64,000 bases of DNA, taken from the NCBI RefSeq assembly GCF_023716865.1, contig NZ_CP092417.1:4070001-4134000 (forward strand), given 5' to 3'. Shown here one piece after another: positions 9,299-17,306 of this stretch. A model generated the notes under the pieces. That model had not been told where the DNA came from and did no database searches. It saw only the letters and a list, made by a program, of their open reading frames with translations. The position numbers and the translations under genes are program-made. This DNA comes from Endozoicomonas sp. SCSIO W0465. GTDB taxonomy: Bacteria > Pseudomonadota > Gammaproteobacteria > Pseudomonadales > Endozoicomonadaceae. Numbering within the stretch: position 1 is the stretch's first letter; each line of letters begins with the position of its first letter.

Positions 9299-10358
9299 TC
9301 AGAACCACCTTTTGGATATTCTCAGCGACGGCTTTCATCATCAGGGGAGGCACCATTCTGCCAAGGCGTTCGATTTTCTTGGTATCGTTGCCGGTCAGAA
9401 TGTAGTCATCAGGAATAGACATAATGCGTTTAACTTCGGCCACGCTGAACATACGGTTATCCCAATGGTGAACGGCTGCGGTCCCCCTGGCTCCCGATGA
9501 AGCGGTTACACAGCCAGAAGGTTTATTGGGATGCGCCTTAATCAGATTGAATCGTTTATGGTGCTGCTCTCCCGGCTTGAGGGTTTTCAGCAATTTGTAG
9601 GTGGCCAGCTTGCTGATATCGGTAAACTCACGGTCACTGTCGGACAGTTTCAAGTTACCTATGGCCGCCTTTAGCGGTACCACGTAATCAAAGGGGCTGG
9701 GATGCAGTTTGCCCGCCATAGAAGGCAGAAACAGATCATTACGAACACCGACAAAGATAAGCCGGTTACGGGTTTGCGGTACACCCAGGAATCGGGCATC
9801 CAGCTGTCGACACTCCACATAGTATCCGGATTTTTTCAGTTTCGAGAGAATCTGGTTCAGGTAACCCTTGGCGGTACCAATGCTTAACCCGGCCACGTTT
9901 TCAGCGACAAAGACCTTTGGCTTAATCTCTCGCAGAATGCGAATGTACTCAAAGAACAAGTCCTCAACATTCTCCTGGCTAGTGTCGCTGTACTTCTTCG
10001 CCTTGCCCCAGTTTTTGTCTCGCTTGCCTGCCGTTGAAAATGCCGAACAGGGAGGGGAGCCATCAAGAATATCCAGCTCACCGGGCTTTAAAACCAGCTG
10101 CTTTAGAATGGCCTCACCGGTTAGCTGACGTACATCATCAGGAAAAATATGGGTATCCGGCCAATTGGCTCTGTAGGTCTTTCTGGCTTCTTCTACAAAC
10201 TCATTAATCGCCAGAACCTTGCCACCGGCCATACGATAGCCAGTTGAGCTGCCACCGCCACCGGCAAACAGGCTGACCACTTCAAACGCTGGCAGCGACT
10301 TTTTAGCCTGCCGCTTAATCTCAGCGACGGTTGGCACCTGATAGTTAATCGAACTCAT
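9270..10358 (-). CDS. DNA (cytosine-5-)-methyltransferase
   Basis: The product transfers a methyl group from SAM to C5 of cytosine in DNA and has about 362 residues. Motif I is 'VVSLFAGGGGSSTGY' (near residue 27), motif IV 'GSPPCSAFS' carries the catalytic Cys, motif VI is 'VAENVAGL', and motif VIII 'QTRNRLIFVG' is clear. The ATG at 10358 is preferred over an upstream in-frame ATG at 10478, which would overlap the ParB-like gene by 134 bp; the chosen start overlaps it by 14 bp. No restriction endonuclease is adjacent, so it is probably an orphan phage enzyme for protection or regulation. Confidence 0.93.
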   Translation of the reverse strand: MSSINYQVPTVAEIKRQAKKSLPAFEVVSLFAGGGGSSTGYRMAGGKVLAINEFVEEARKTYRANWPDTHIFPDDVRQLTGEAILKQLVLKPGELDILDGSPPCSAFSTAGKRDKNWGKAKKYSDTSQENVEDLFFEYIRILREIKPKVFVAENVAGLSIGTAKGYLNQILSKLKKSGYYVECRQLDARFLGVPQTRNRLIFVGVRNDLFLPSMAGKLHPSPFDYVVPLKAAIGNLKLSDSDREFTDISKLATYKLLKTLKPGEQHHKRFNLIKAHPNKPSGCVTASSGARGTAAVHHWDNRMFSVAEVKRIMSIPDDYILTGNDTKKIERLGRMVPPLMMKAVAENIQKVVLNAHSNQLDF

Positions 10359-10860
10359 AGCCGCACTTTGGACAGGTATGGGCCAGTTCCTTTTCTTTGA
10401 CTTCCTTGAAGGCTTCAGGGGTATCCGTTTGCTGAACACTGTCGTCATTGAATTCCAGCAAGGTAACCACAAAATCATCGTTGAAGCCGAGCATATTCAG
10501 ATCAAAGTCTTCCGCTTGCAGGGCTTCCACTTCCCGGGATAGCACGTCCATATTCCATGAGCTATTCAGGGCGATAGAATTATCTGCTATGACGTAGGCC
10601 TTCTTCTGAGCTTTCGACAACCCCGCCAAGACAATGCAGGGAACGGTTTTCAGGTTCAGTTTTTTTGCTGCCATCAAACGGCCGTGGCCAGCAATAACGC
10701 CGTTTTCTTCGTCGATCAGCACAGGGTTGGTAAAGCCAAACTCCTTGATAGACGAACAAATCTGAATAATCTGCTCTTCATCGTGAACCCGGGAATTATT
10801 CACATAGGGGATCAGGTCGCTGACCTTCTTCTCTACCATCTTGTATTTCTTTGCTGCCAT
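10345..10860 (-). CDS. ParB/Srx-domain protein with C-terminal zinc motif
   Basis: The protein has 171 residues. The N-terminal 100 residues are a ParB-like nuclease/CTPase-fold domain with 'GFTNPVLIDEENGVIAGHGR', the usual box of phage ParB/DNA-modification partners. The C-terminus ends in 'HTCPKCGYEFD', a partial zinc ribbon. Such proteins often stand directly before DNA methyltransferases in phages, as here (14 bp overlap), and are thought to assist methylation or DNA targeting. It follows the holin gene with 2 bp spacing. Confidence 0.85.
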   Translation of the reverse strand: MAAKKYKMVEKKVSDLIPYVNNSRVHDEEQIIQICSSIKEFGFTNPVLIDEENGVIAGHGRLMAAKKLNLKTVPCIVLAGLSKAQKKAYVIADNSIALNSSWNMDVLSREVEALQAEDFDLNMLGFNDDFVVTLLEFNDDSVQQTDTPEAFKEVKEKELAHTCPKCGYEFD

Positions 10861-10862
10861 CC

Positions 10863-11231
10863 TTAGCGCCTTATCTTGTCTGCCACCTTCTCAATGCCCC
10901 GACTGGCAATGTAGCCACCAAGGCCAATCTGAACGATGGAGAACAGTTTGAGTTCGACTGCTTCTGATAAATCCGGTGCTGACCAGCCAAGCCACCTGGC
11001 AACTATCAGGGCAGTAAATACCAGCATCACAATGGGACGCCAGGATCGTTGTAGCCAACCATCACCTTGAGCCTCTGCCTTGATAACTCCGGCACGTTGA
11101 GCCAGTTCATCCAGCTCACCTTTGACCGCCATATCCACCAGTTGATTTTTAGCCTGAGCGGCTTTGTCAGGATCAGGAATGATGCGCTCAATCACTTTTC
11201 CCAACAGGGGTATGGCAACAGCCCAACTCAT
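10863..11231 (-). CDS. Holin, 3TM family
   Basis: The protein has 122 residues and belongs to the 3TM holin family (gene transfer agent type). The N-terminus 'AIPLLGKVIERIIPDPDKAA' is the family hallmark. Hydrophobic spans are at roughly residues 67-82 and 92-108, with a basic tail 'KVADKIRR'. It makes the membrane lesion that lets the endolysin reach peptidoglycan. The start overlaps the amidase stop by 4 bp, forming a lysis cassette. Confidence 0.83.
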   Translation of the reverse strand: MSWAVAIPLLGKVIERIIPDPDKAAQAKNQLVDMAVKGELDELAQRAGVIKAEAQGDGWLQRSWRPIVMLVFTALIVARWLGWSAPDLSEAVELKLFSIVQIGLGGYIASRGIEKVADKIRR

Positions 11232-11653
11232 TGGATGGACTCCAGCCAGTGTTCAACGACAAAATTCGGGCAGGTTTTGTAAGGCGTGAAATAGTAATGG
11301 CCGACCACTTGAGCCTCTGGGTAACGCAACTGCAGGGATTCAACCAGCATTTCCAGCATCAACCATTGTTGAGATGTGTAATTGTCTTCAGGATCACCAT
11401 TTTCTGCCATTCCACCCACTATACAGATGCCAATGGATTCGTGGTTATGGCCTCGAACATGAGCACCCTGAGCCTGTGAGTGCCTGCCGTGCTGAATCTT
11501 GCCATCTCGCTCAATAATCCAGTGATAGCCGATATCTGACCAGCCATTCTCTTCCACATGCCAGCGTCGAATATCGTCTGTGGTTACGCCTTGATCCGCT
11601 CTGGTGGCCGAGCAATGGATCACGATATAGTTGGTTGCCGTCCTTGGAATCAT
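11228..11653 (-). CDS. N-acetylmuramoyl-L-alanine amidase (endolysin)
   Basis: The enzyme has 141 residues and is an Amidase_2/T7-lysozyme-type zinc amidase that cleaves the glycan-peptide bond of peptidoglycan. Zinc ligands are visible: His in 'YIVIHCSAT' (residue ~13), the 'AHVRGHNHESIGI' region, and a late His/Cys pair in 'GHYYFTPYKTCPNF'. No signal peptide is present, so export depends on the adjacent holin. Length is typical of single-domain phage endolysins. Confidence 0.92.
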   Translation of the reverse strand: MIPRTATNYIVIHCSATRADQGVTTDDIRRWHVEENGWSDIGYHWIIERDGKIQHGRHSQAQGAHVRGHNHESIGICIVGGMAENGDPEDNYTSQQWLMLEMLVESLQLRYPEAQVVGHYYFTPYKTCPNFVVEHWLESIQ

Positions 11654-11671
11654 GCCTTTATTTCCTGAAGC

Positions 11672-11962
11672 CTATTTCTTGAAAAAGAATGCAGCCAGGC
11701 CGATCAACGCAGAGATAACAATCCAGCCAAACCGTTCAACACCTGCAAGCAGAACGCCTCGTGAACTGCTCTGAAGTTCCAGTGTCCTGATCCGGGCTTC
11801 CATATCGTTCAGCCGGGAATCAATCTGGCTCATGCTTTCAGTCTGGTGGGAAATGCGTTCTTCAATTCTGGCGAGCTGGGATACTGCCTCGCTCAGTTTG
11901 TCCAGCTTCACATCAATGCGATCCAGACGGTCGGAGAGGTCAGTCATAAGTGCGTCCTGCAC
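11672..11962 (-). CDS. Coiled-coil protein with C-terminal membrane anchor (XhlA-like)
   Basis: The protein has 96 residues. Residues ~5-65 form a heptad-rich coiled coil ('LDRIDVKLDKLSEAVSQLA'). Residues ~75-93 form one membrane segment followed by 'FFFKK'. This architecture matches hemolysin XhlA-like phage proteins that lie next to holin and amidase genes. It is probably the first gene of the lysis operon, since a terminator separates it from the upstream TA operon. Exact family is uncertain. Confidence 0.6.
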   Translation of the reverse strand: MQDALMTDLSDRLDRIDVKLDKLSEAVSQLARIEERISHQTESMSQIDSRLNDMEARIRTLELQSSSRGVLLAGVERFGWIVISALIGLAAFFFKK

Positions 11963-11982
11963 AGGGAGAAAATTGAGGCAAT

Positions 11983-12025
11983 AAAAAACCCCACGCCGCT
12001 ATTTATGAAGAGCGGGGTGAGGTTT
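11983..12025 (-). terminator. Rho-independent terminator after the SecB-like gene
   Basis: On the minus strand an imperfect 15 bp stem (AAACCTCACCCCGCT pairing with AGCGGCGTGGGGTTT) is followed by a run of T. It lies between the SecB-like gene (ends 12092) and the coiled-coil gene (starts 11962), so it separates the toxin-antitoxin-chaperone operon from the lysis genes. Confidence 0.75.
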
Positions 12026-12091
12026 GCTCAGCTTGGGAAAATCATCCCAAAAGCGTCATCAAAAGTCAAAGTTTGAACAATTTCACTGTCA

Positions 12092-12580
12092 TCAATCGTC
12101 AGACTCAGTACTAATCTGTTTCTGAAAATCTGTATACAAGGGTACAGGAAGTAAGCCTACACCCGCTTTCATACATGAGCTTTGTACATGTTCTCGCCAA
12201 AATGGCCATACATGATAGCCAACATTATTCTTTAGAAACTCCTCAATACACTCTCGGCGAACTTCATCATCCGATTTATAACGGACTGAATAGGTAGCAA
12301 TTATCTCTGCCTTTAAAAAGTCATCCTGATCTTCATCGACCCCCAGATCAGCAGCCCTTAAGCCAACGCTATACTCAAAATCGTATAAAAAATGGTTGCT
12401 GGACTCAGCTTCAAGTTCCTTGACGGTATAACTTCTTACACCTTTAAAAGACTGCACTTTAAACTTGTCAGAGAATTCGGGTGACTCAATATCTTCATGA
12501 AAGAAGACATGTCCCTTCCTCAGAAAAACTGCGACAAACTGTAGCTGGCTACCTGCCTCGTTGAGCAATTTCTGGTTCAT
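12092..12580 (-). CDS. SecB-like chaperone of a toxin-antitoxin-chaperone operon
   Basis: The protein has 162 residues and resembles SecB. The strongest match is the C-terminal block at residues ~118-148 ('YHVWPFWREHVQSSCMKAG' then 'LPVPLY'), which aligns with the SecB segment containing LFPYAREC and ending NLAPVNF. An upstream beta-rich part has the paired 'FLYDFEYSVGL' and 'AEIIATYSVRY' strands seen in SecB. It is the third gene of a tight leftward operon (3 bp after the antitoxin). In known TAC systems the SecB paralogue binds the antitoxin's C-terminal chaperone-addiction tail and keeps it active; that role here is inferred from context and similarity. Confidence 0.72.
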   Translation of the reverse strand: MNQKLLNEAGSQLQFVAVFLRKGHVFFHEDIESPEFSDKFKVQSFKGVRSYTVKELEAESSNHFLYDFEYSVGLRAADLGVDEDQDDFLKAEIIATYSVRYKSDDEVRRECIEEFLKNNVGYHVWPFWREHVQSSCMKAGVGLLPVPLYTDFQKQISTESDD

Positions 12581-12583
12581 AGA

Positions 12584-12997
12584 TTATGCAAATTTCAGTT
12601 CATTATCGCCATTGACGGGAACGGTCTCACGCTTTCTGGCAGATGCAGGAAAATAAATTACGTTAGCACTATCAGAGCCACGCCAGTCATGATGGAGCAC
12701 AGGGGCATTAAGGCGCAGTCCTGTTTTGGCATCATTGATCATGACTGTAGGCTTGATATCCAGCGCATAGCAGATGTCAGCCAGGGAACGCAATGTCATG
12801 TTTCTTGCGCCATCAAGCACCTGGCTAACATAAGACCTGGATTTTGATAATTTTCTTGCCAACTCTGCCTTACTGATGCCTTTATCTTCCATTATGACCA
12901 GAATATCCTCTGTTACATTCATGATCAGATCTTCCTGAGCGCACACTTTTTTATTACTCTCTGACTCATTAGCCCAATCTTCAAAAAAGCTACTCAT
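12584..12997 (-). CDS. higA: HigA-like antitoxin with extended C-terminal tail
   Basis: The protein has 137 residues. An XRE-type helix-turn-helix occupies residues ~28-85 ('GISKAELARKLSKSRSYVSQ', then 'LRSLADICYALDIKP'). The last ~45 residues are non-globular and end 'VPVNGDNELKFA', beyond a normal HigA fold, which is the place where TAC antitoxins carry their chaperone-addiction region. The start codon overlaps the toxin stop by 4 bp (ATGA). The antitoxin probably represses its own promoter upstream of 13389. Assignment as a TAC antitoxin rests on the adjacent SecB-like gene. Confidence 0.75.
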   Translation of the reverse strand: MSSFFEDWANESESNKKVCAQEDLIMNVTEDILVIMEDKGISKAELARKLSKSRSYVSQVLDGARNMTLRSLADICYALDIKPTVMINDAKTGLRLNAPVLHHDWRGSDSANVIYFPASARKRETVPVNGDNELKFA

Positions 12998-13389
12998 AAT
13001 CCATCACCCTCTTCAATTTCCCGCCAATTATTACAAACCTTAGTAGTATCTTTCGGCTTTAGCTTTTGAAAATCCTTGTAAATAAAGTGGCTTATAAAAT
13101 ACTTGCCTGAATACTTCTTTGATCGCCATAAATACGCTCGCAGTGGAATCTTCTTAATAGCATGAAATTTAGAACCATCAGGAAGATCCCCTTCTGTTGG
13201 AAAGTTCTCCTTGGTCATTCTGTGGCCATCAGCCAATCTCGCCAGTAGAGACCACATCTGTGCCTTTAACTTTTTGCTTTTCATCGGCTGCGGTGCATGC
13301 TTGGCAAGAACTTCATCAAGACTTTCCTTAGCACCCTTACAGAACACTATCGTGCAATGTATACCTTCGTACTTATCAAGCTCATCCAT
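12994..13389 (-). CDS. higB: RelE/HigB-type toxin
   Basis: The protein has 131 residues and is the first gene of the operon. The region at residues ~75-125 ('FHAIKKIPLRAYLWRSKKYS', then 'FISHFIYKDFQKLKP') matches the RelE/HigB (Gp49) pattern in which IR.Y, a hydrophobic strand and a Lys-rich KK.QK.P motif occur in order. Such toxins are usually ribosome-dependent mRNA endonucleases. The N-terminal 60 residues are longer than in a minimal RelE. An AT-rich region precedes the start. Confidence 0.68.
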   Translation of the reverse strand: MDELDKYEGIHCTIVFCKGAKESLDEVLAKHAPQPMKSKKLKAQMWSLLARLADGHRMTKENFPTEGDLPDGSKFHAIKKIPLRAYLWRSKKYSGKYFISHFIYKDFQKLKPKDTTKVCNNWREIEEGDGL

Positions 13390-13440
13390 ATCTGAGGCGA
13401 ACTATATGTTAATATATATGTAAACATCAACCATTGCGCA
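13390..13440 (-). promoter_or_regulatory. Candidate TA operon promoter/operator
   Basis: The 40 bp upstream of the toxin start is strongly AT-rich, with alternating TATATGTTAATATATATG at about 13400-13420. On the minus strand, TTTACA followed by a TAACATATA segment could serve as promoter elements. The near-symmetry is consistent with autoregulation by the HigA-like antitoxin. From 13441 to 13605 I see no gene. Confidence 0.4.
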
Positions 13441-13605
13441 AGTGAAAAATCCCCACCCCCTTTTGCGCAGAAAACTGAATAGCAAGAAATCCTTTTGATT
13501 CATGCAGTTAATGAGAACATGACAACCTATAACTTTTTGCTATAGAACCTTGGTGTGCCTGGGGTGCTGACTTCGCCACAACAAGATATACATAAACAAC
13601 ACCAT

Positions 13606-14178
13606 TCACAAATCAATCAACCCATGACGCTTACAGGCATCTGCAATCACCGTCAGCACGACTCTATCCAACTGATCACACCTGTTGAGGTATAAATGCT
13701 TCCAGAACACAAAGTCCCGGCACCAGTTTTGCCGGATGATCCCGCACCGCTTGCGAACTTCTCTATCGGAATAGAGGTATTGGTCAGTTGATACAAAGTG
13801 ACGGTAATTCAGCACCGTAAGAGCAACTACATCACGAATTTTATCCGCCGTTGCAGGCCGGTAGTGCCGCTCACTTTCTAGCAACCGGATAGAGACATCA
13901 TCGTTCAGCCAGGTAAAAAAGCGCCCTTGTTCCGGTAGATATTCCGAAATTCTCGGTGCATGACACCATACTGCCCAGTTTTGCTGGTGAGGCTGAAGCG
14001 TTGATAAAGCGTGTAAGATAACGCCAGCCTCTGCCTGATCCACATGATGCCAGTTTATATCTTTTGCCCCTTTTGTAATCTTGCCGGGTGCAATCAATTG
14101 TCCAGCATCCAAACTCTTCGATAAAAATGCGAGCGCATACGCATCATGAATAGCCTGTCGAGCAGAATAAAATTTCAT
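13606..14178 (-). CDS. Phage hypothetical protein (possible late regulator)
   Basis: The product is a 190-residue protein that I do not recognise. It is basic and mostly helical, without membrane segments. Its C-terminal part has 'REVRKRCGIIRQNWCRDF' and ends 'ADACKRHGLIDL'. Its start overlaps the RuvC-like gene stop by 4 bp. Position after a resolvase and before the lysis genes is where antitermination or late regulator genes often lie in temperate phages, but no motif proves this. Confidence 0.55.
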   Translation of the reverse strand: MKFYSARQAIHDAYALAFLSKSLDAGQLIAPGKITKGAKDINWHHVDQAEAGVILHALSTLQPHQQNWAVWCHAPRISEYLPEQGRFFTWLNDDVSIRLLESERHYRPATADKIRDVVALTVLNYRHFVSTDQYLYSDREVRKRCGIIRQNWCRDFVFWKHLYLNRCDQLDRVVLTVIADACKRHGLIDL

Positions 14179-14642
14179 GCCGTTTCTCCATATCTGGCAA
14201 TGAGCACCGCATCAGCACGACCATTGTGTTTTTTGAGATTAACGTCTGCATCCGGGTAGAGGTCCAGCACTTTTCCCCGGGAGGCATCCTTGTGAGCACC
14301 CATCAGACCTGCAGAGCGCTTCCAGCGTTGGGGAGTAACATACGTCAGCGGAAAACCCATTAAACTGACTGCGGCTTCCACAGCCCCATACGAACGGCCA
14401 AAGTTGAACATAGACACCACACCCTGCCCTGGTCTCGCTCCCACCTTTTCCAGATAGACCATGTCCACCTGATGCCGGGTATAGCCTTCAAAGATTTTCA
14501 TCAGGCCAAAGCCGTTGACTTTCTGCTTGCTGCCCTCCGGGGAGGTGGGCATATCTTCTACCCTGATTAATTCCTTATTCTCGCTGTTCAGTATTGCTAT
14601 ACCGCCTGTCAGCCCCGGATCAATACCAATAATTATTTTCAT
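14175..14642 (-). CDS. RuvC-like Holliday junction resolvase (phage)
   Basis: The protein has 155 residues and an RNase H-fold. Strand 1 carries the first acidic residue, 'IIGIDPGLTGGIAIL'. 'VYLEKVGARPGQGVVSMFNF' carries the second and a DNA-binding loop. The C-terminal acidic pair is in 'HNGRADAVLIARYG'. It would cut branched DNA during phage recombination or packaging. It pairs with the primase-helicase upstream as a replication/recombination module. Confidence 0.85.
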   Translation of the reverse strand: MKIIIGIDPGLTGGIAILNSENKELIRVEDMPTSPEGSKQKVNGFGLMKIFEGYTRHQVDMVYLEKVGARPGQGVVSMFNFGRSYGAVEAAVSLMGFPLTYVTPQRWKRSAGLMGAHKDASRGKVLDLYPDADVNLKKHNGRADAVLIARYGETA

Positions 14643-14930
14643 AACTCTCCTTCCCTGAAGATTGTTGTAAAATTTTTCCTGACTTCTCGTTTTTTGCCAG
14701 CTTCCCTACTTCGTCTTCACGCCTACCCTCTCTTAAGAGAGAGGGGTAGGTGAAGAGGTAGGAAAAGATAAAGCTCACAACCCCGTAACTTCAGCAATAT
14801 CAAGGTGTTAAAAAAACAGGTGAAGATTTCTGAAGACTGAAAAACTGAAAAAAATCTTCACCGGTCTGTTGAAGGCAGCTCTTGTTCAATAAGCGGTTCA
14901 AAAAACTGAGTAAAATTTGAGCATTCAGAT
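14643..14930. promoter_or_regulatory. Gene-free stretch with two large inverted repeats
   Basis: Within 288 bp there is an almost loop-free near-palindrome at 14715-14755, arms CTTCACGCCTACCCTCTCTT and AAGAGAGAGGGGTAGGTGAAG. A second inverted repeat at 14819-14862 has GGTGAAGATTT on one side and its perfect complement 22 bp away. Both carry the word GGTGAAG/CTTCACC, which therefore occurs four times. This could be a replication origin with iterons, a regulatory site or an attenuator between the primase-helicase and the resolvase. No ORF of note lies here. Confidence 0.5.
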
Positions 14931-16910
14931 TCACTGAATTGCCTCCTTTGCAAAGTCAGATAAAGTGATGTGAACACCGTCTTGAATCAGGAGATTTTTC
15001 TCCACAAGGCCACTAAAGGTCCGGCTCCAGTTCTTTGCCGTTACCGTTGCCCCATCAATACATTTCTTTCGCAGCTGTCTCGCCTCAATCAGCGCTTTAT
15101 CAGGATCACGGCTCTGGGATTTCAGCGTTTCCCTGGCCTCTGCAATCATCGATTCCAGAACTCTCAGAATGGCTTTCTGCGCCTCCCCGACCTGCTTCGT
15201 TGCCAATAACTGTTGTGCGACCTCTGAGTCCAGGTTTTGCAGTACACAACTGTATTGCGGTTCACCATCATCATCTGTAAACGGTAAACGAACCGGGTTA
15301 AATAGAAACTTGATGGGATCAGGCTCGTCCGCATCCTTCATCTTCTTTGCGGTAATCGTCACCTCGTCGTCTGACTTCACCACGGCATACTCCGCATCAA
15401 GGGCACCCTAGAGAGCACTGTTGCCACGGGCACGATCCTTCGCGCCGACCCCGGTGTGGTGCACAATCAAAACACAGCACTCATATTTGGAGCGCAGTAG
15501 CTGATCAATATTGTTGATAAAGGTGTTCATCTCCCGGGTGGCATTCTCATCCGCAGGCCCGAAGTTTCTGGCCAGGGTATCGATGACAATCATGGAGGGG
15601 ATAACGCCACCGGTTTCTTCCACGATTTCTGCAATGCTATTGCTCACCAGACGGGCATTGGCTAAATCGGTCAAAGCTGCGGAGCACTGGCTGACGTAGA
15701 TGGGCGCATTACGCAGGTTATAACCGTGAGCCACCTGCCACGCCATTAAACGCCGGGAGAGACCATTAAAACCCTCACCGGCAATGTAGAAAACCGGGCC
15801 CTGTCGTTTGACCGGCTTACCATGCCACTCGTTGCCGGTGGCGACACAGCAGGCAAGGTCAATGGCAGCAAAGGACTTGCCGCAGGCTGGCTCACCAAAC
15901 ATCAGGGAAAGGCTATCCATTTCCAGAAAACCCTTGATCAACCAATTAATTGGCTTCACGCCTTTAACCAGCTCCTTAACATGGCTAAAAGCAAATTCCG
16001 GTTTGGCGGCAGACAAGGGTTCGATCACAATGGCTGCCCCCGGATTATTGTTGTTATGTGTCCGGGAGATACTGGCAATGGTCGTGTTCAGTTCTGAATC
16101 AGACAGTGGTGGCGTATTGGACTGGTTCCACTGGTCCAGAATGGCTTTTACTTCCCGGAGTGAATAATCCTGCCGCAGCAGCTGACCCGCCATGCTCGCT
16201 GCCGCATTGTTCCTTCCCTGGCCTTCTGCCAGATTGCTTCCGTCGTGTGGTAGCGGGTATTGATCAGTGGAGAAGCCCAGGTCTCCAACGGGCTTATCTT
16301 CCACTGTCTGGCCATTGAAGCCGTTGATGGTGGCAATATCATCCGGGGTCAACATGGGTAGATCGTGAATATCGCTGATATCCATATAACCGTCGGTTTC
16401 CCACTGATAGAGAGTCCCGTCTGCGTGAGTGCTGCCGGGAGCCACCACATAACCACCTATACCCCGCAGGTCGATTTTGCTCTTTCTGACGGAGTTATGA
16501 ACGGGGTAATCCGGGTTAACCTGAAAATAGTAATGCTTGCCTTTACTGGTGGTGACTCTTAATGGCGAACGGGTAATGGCACCATCCTCAATAAACTGAA
16601 CGGCTTCCAAGCTGTCTGCATCGACAACCACCACACCATAGCCGGTAATAATGGCCCAGTTGGTATGGGAGTAAAGATTGACCCAGTTCTCAATAGCACT
16701 GTCGTCTGGTGCCTTGTCCTGATACTGCTTCCAGCGAAACCGTGGCGCTTTTGGCCATTCGTTTTTGGCTTTCTCCCTGTCACCGGAACAACGGCCATCA
16801 ACAAACCATAAAGGCGGTGTTTCAAAAGGAGAGCCGAGAGGAACAATAGAAAGACCGGCCTCATTCAGCTTCCAGGCTTCAGCAGTGGTGTTTGGCAAAT
16901 TGGCGTCCAT
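14931..16910 (-). pseudogene. Phage primase-polymerase/RepA-like helicase, in-frame amber codon
   Basis: The full reading frame has 659 sense codons with TAG at codon 501 (15408-15410). Domains in order: Prim-Pol (residues ~10-190, with 'VVVVDADS' and 'TTSKGKHYYF'), a PriCT-like segment (~220-290), and a RepA/AAA_25 helicase core with Walker A 'GEPACGKS' and Walker B 'MIVIDTLARN'. The text after the stop continues the same frame: 'ARGNSAL', stop, then 'GALDAEYAVVKSDDE', where the family has Arg. A single AGG-to-TAG change would explain it. ATG 16910 has AGGAA upstream. It is truncated unless an amber suppressor is present. Confidence 0.85.
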
Positions 16911-16923
16911 GTCTTTATTCCTG

Positions 16924-17133
16924 TTATGGGTTGTTCTGTTCAAGCCATGCGGCACACTGGGTACATAACGAGCAGCCGGGAACGGCAATCTGTCTTGCGG
17001 AGGGAATTTCCAGACCGCACTCTTGGCAATGGTCCGCAGAGTCTTTGGCCGTTAATACCTTCTTTTTGCGATGCTTGAGCAGGGCTTCCATTTCCCGGCT
17101 CTGATATTCGCTGGCGATATCAGCCTCATCCAT
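16924..17133 (-). CDS. DksA/TraR-type C4 zinc finger protein
   Basis: The protein has 69 residues. The zinc motif is Cys-X2-Cys ('HCQECGLEIP') then Cys-X2-Cys ('CSLCTQC'), with the family 'EIPSARQ' linker. Such small TraR/DksA relatives bind the secondary channel of RNA polymerase and are common early phage or plasmid genes. It has a strong ribosome site (CAGGAGGCC). It is the first leftward gene facing the repressor, 13 bp ahead of the primase-helicase. Confidence 0.9.
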   Translation of the reverse strand: MDEADIASEYQSREMEALLKHRKKKVLTAKDSADHCQECGLEIPSARQIAVPGCSLCTQCAAWLEQNNP

Positions 17134-17232
17134 AAGGCCTCCTGTTGGGTAGAAATTCAGTGGGCGGTTTTTCAGTCTGTTCCTTATGAACGGCCTTTGT
17201 CAAATATGTCGATTTACATTTAACGCTCAACA

Positions 17233-17264
17233 GTTTTAGCAAAGTAGCAATCTATTGCTAAAAC
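17233..17264. promoter_or_regulatory. Repressor operator between cI and the leftward genes
   Basis: A nearly ideal palindrome, TAGCAATCTATTGCTA (17245-17260), lies inside a wider 10 bp inverted repeat GTTTTAGCAA...TTGCTAAAAC (17233-17242 and 17255-17264). It lies in the 170 bp between divergent genes, as expected for a CI-type operator controlling both directions. A related sequence occurs at 17994-18007. Confidence 0.7.
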
Positions 17265-17306
17265 ACGAATAATGAGAGGACGGAAATAAACAACAGAACC
17301 TGAATC

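Noticed and set aside
10359..10478. Longer N-terminus for the C5 methyltransferase
   Set aside because: The extra 40 codons overlap the ParB-like gene and show no methyltransferase similarity. The ATG at 10358 precedes the first conserved motif by the usual distance.
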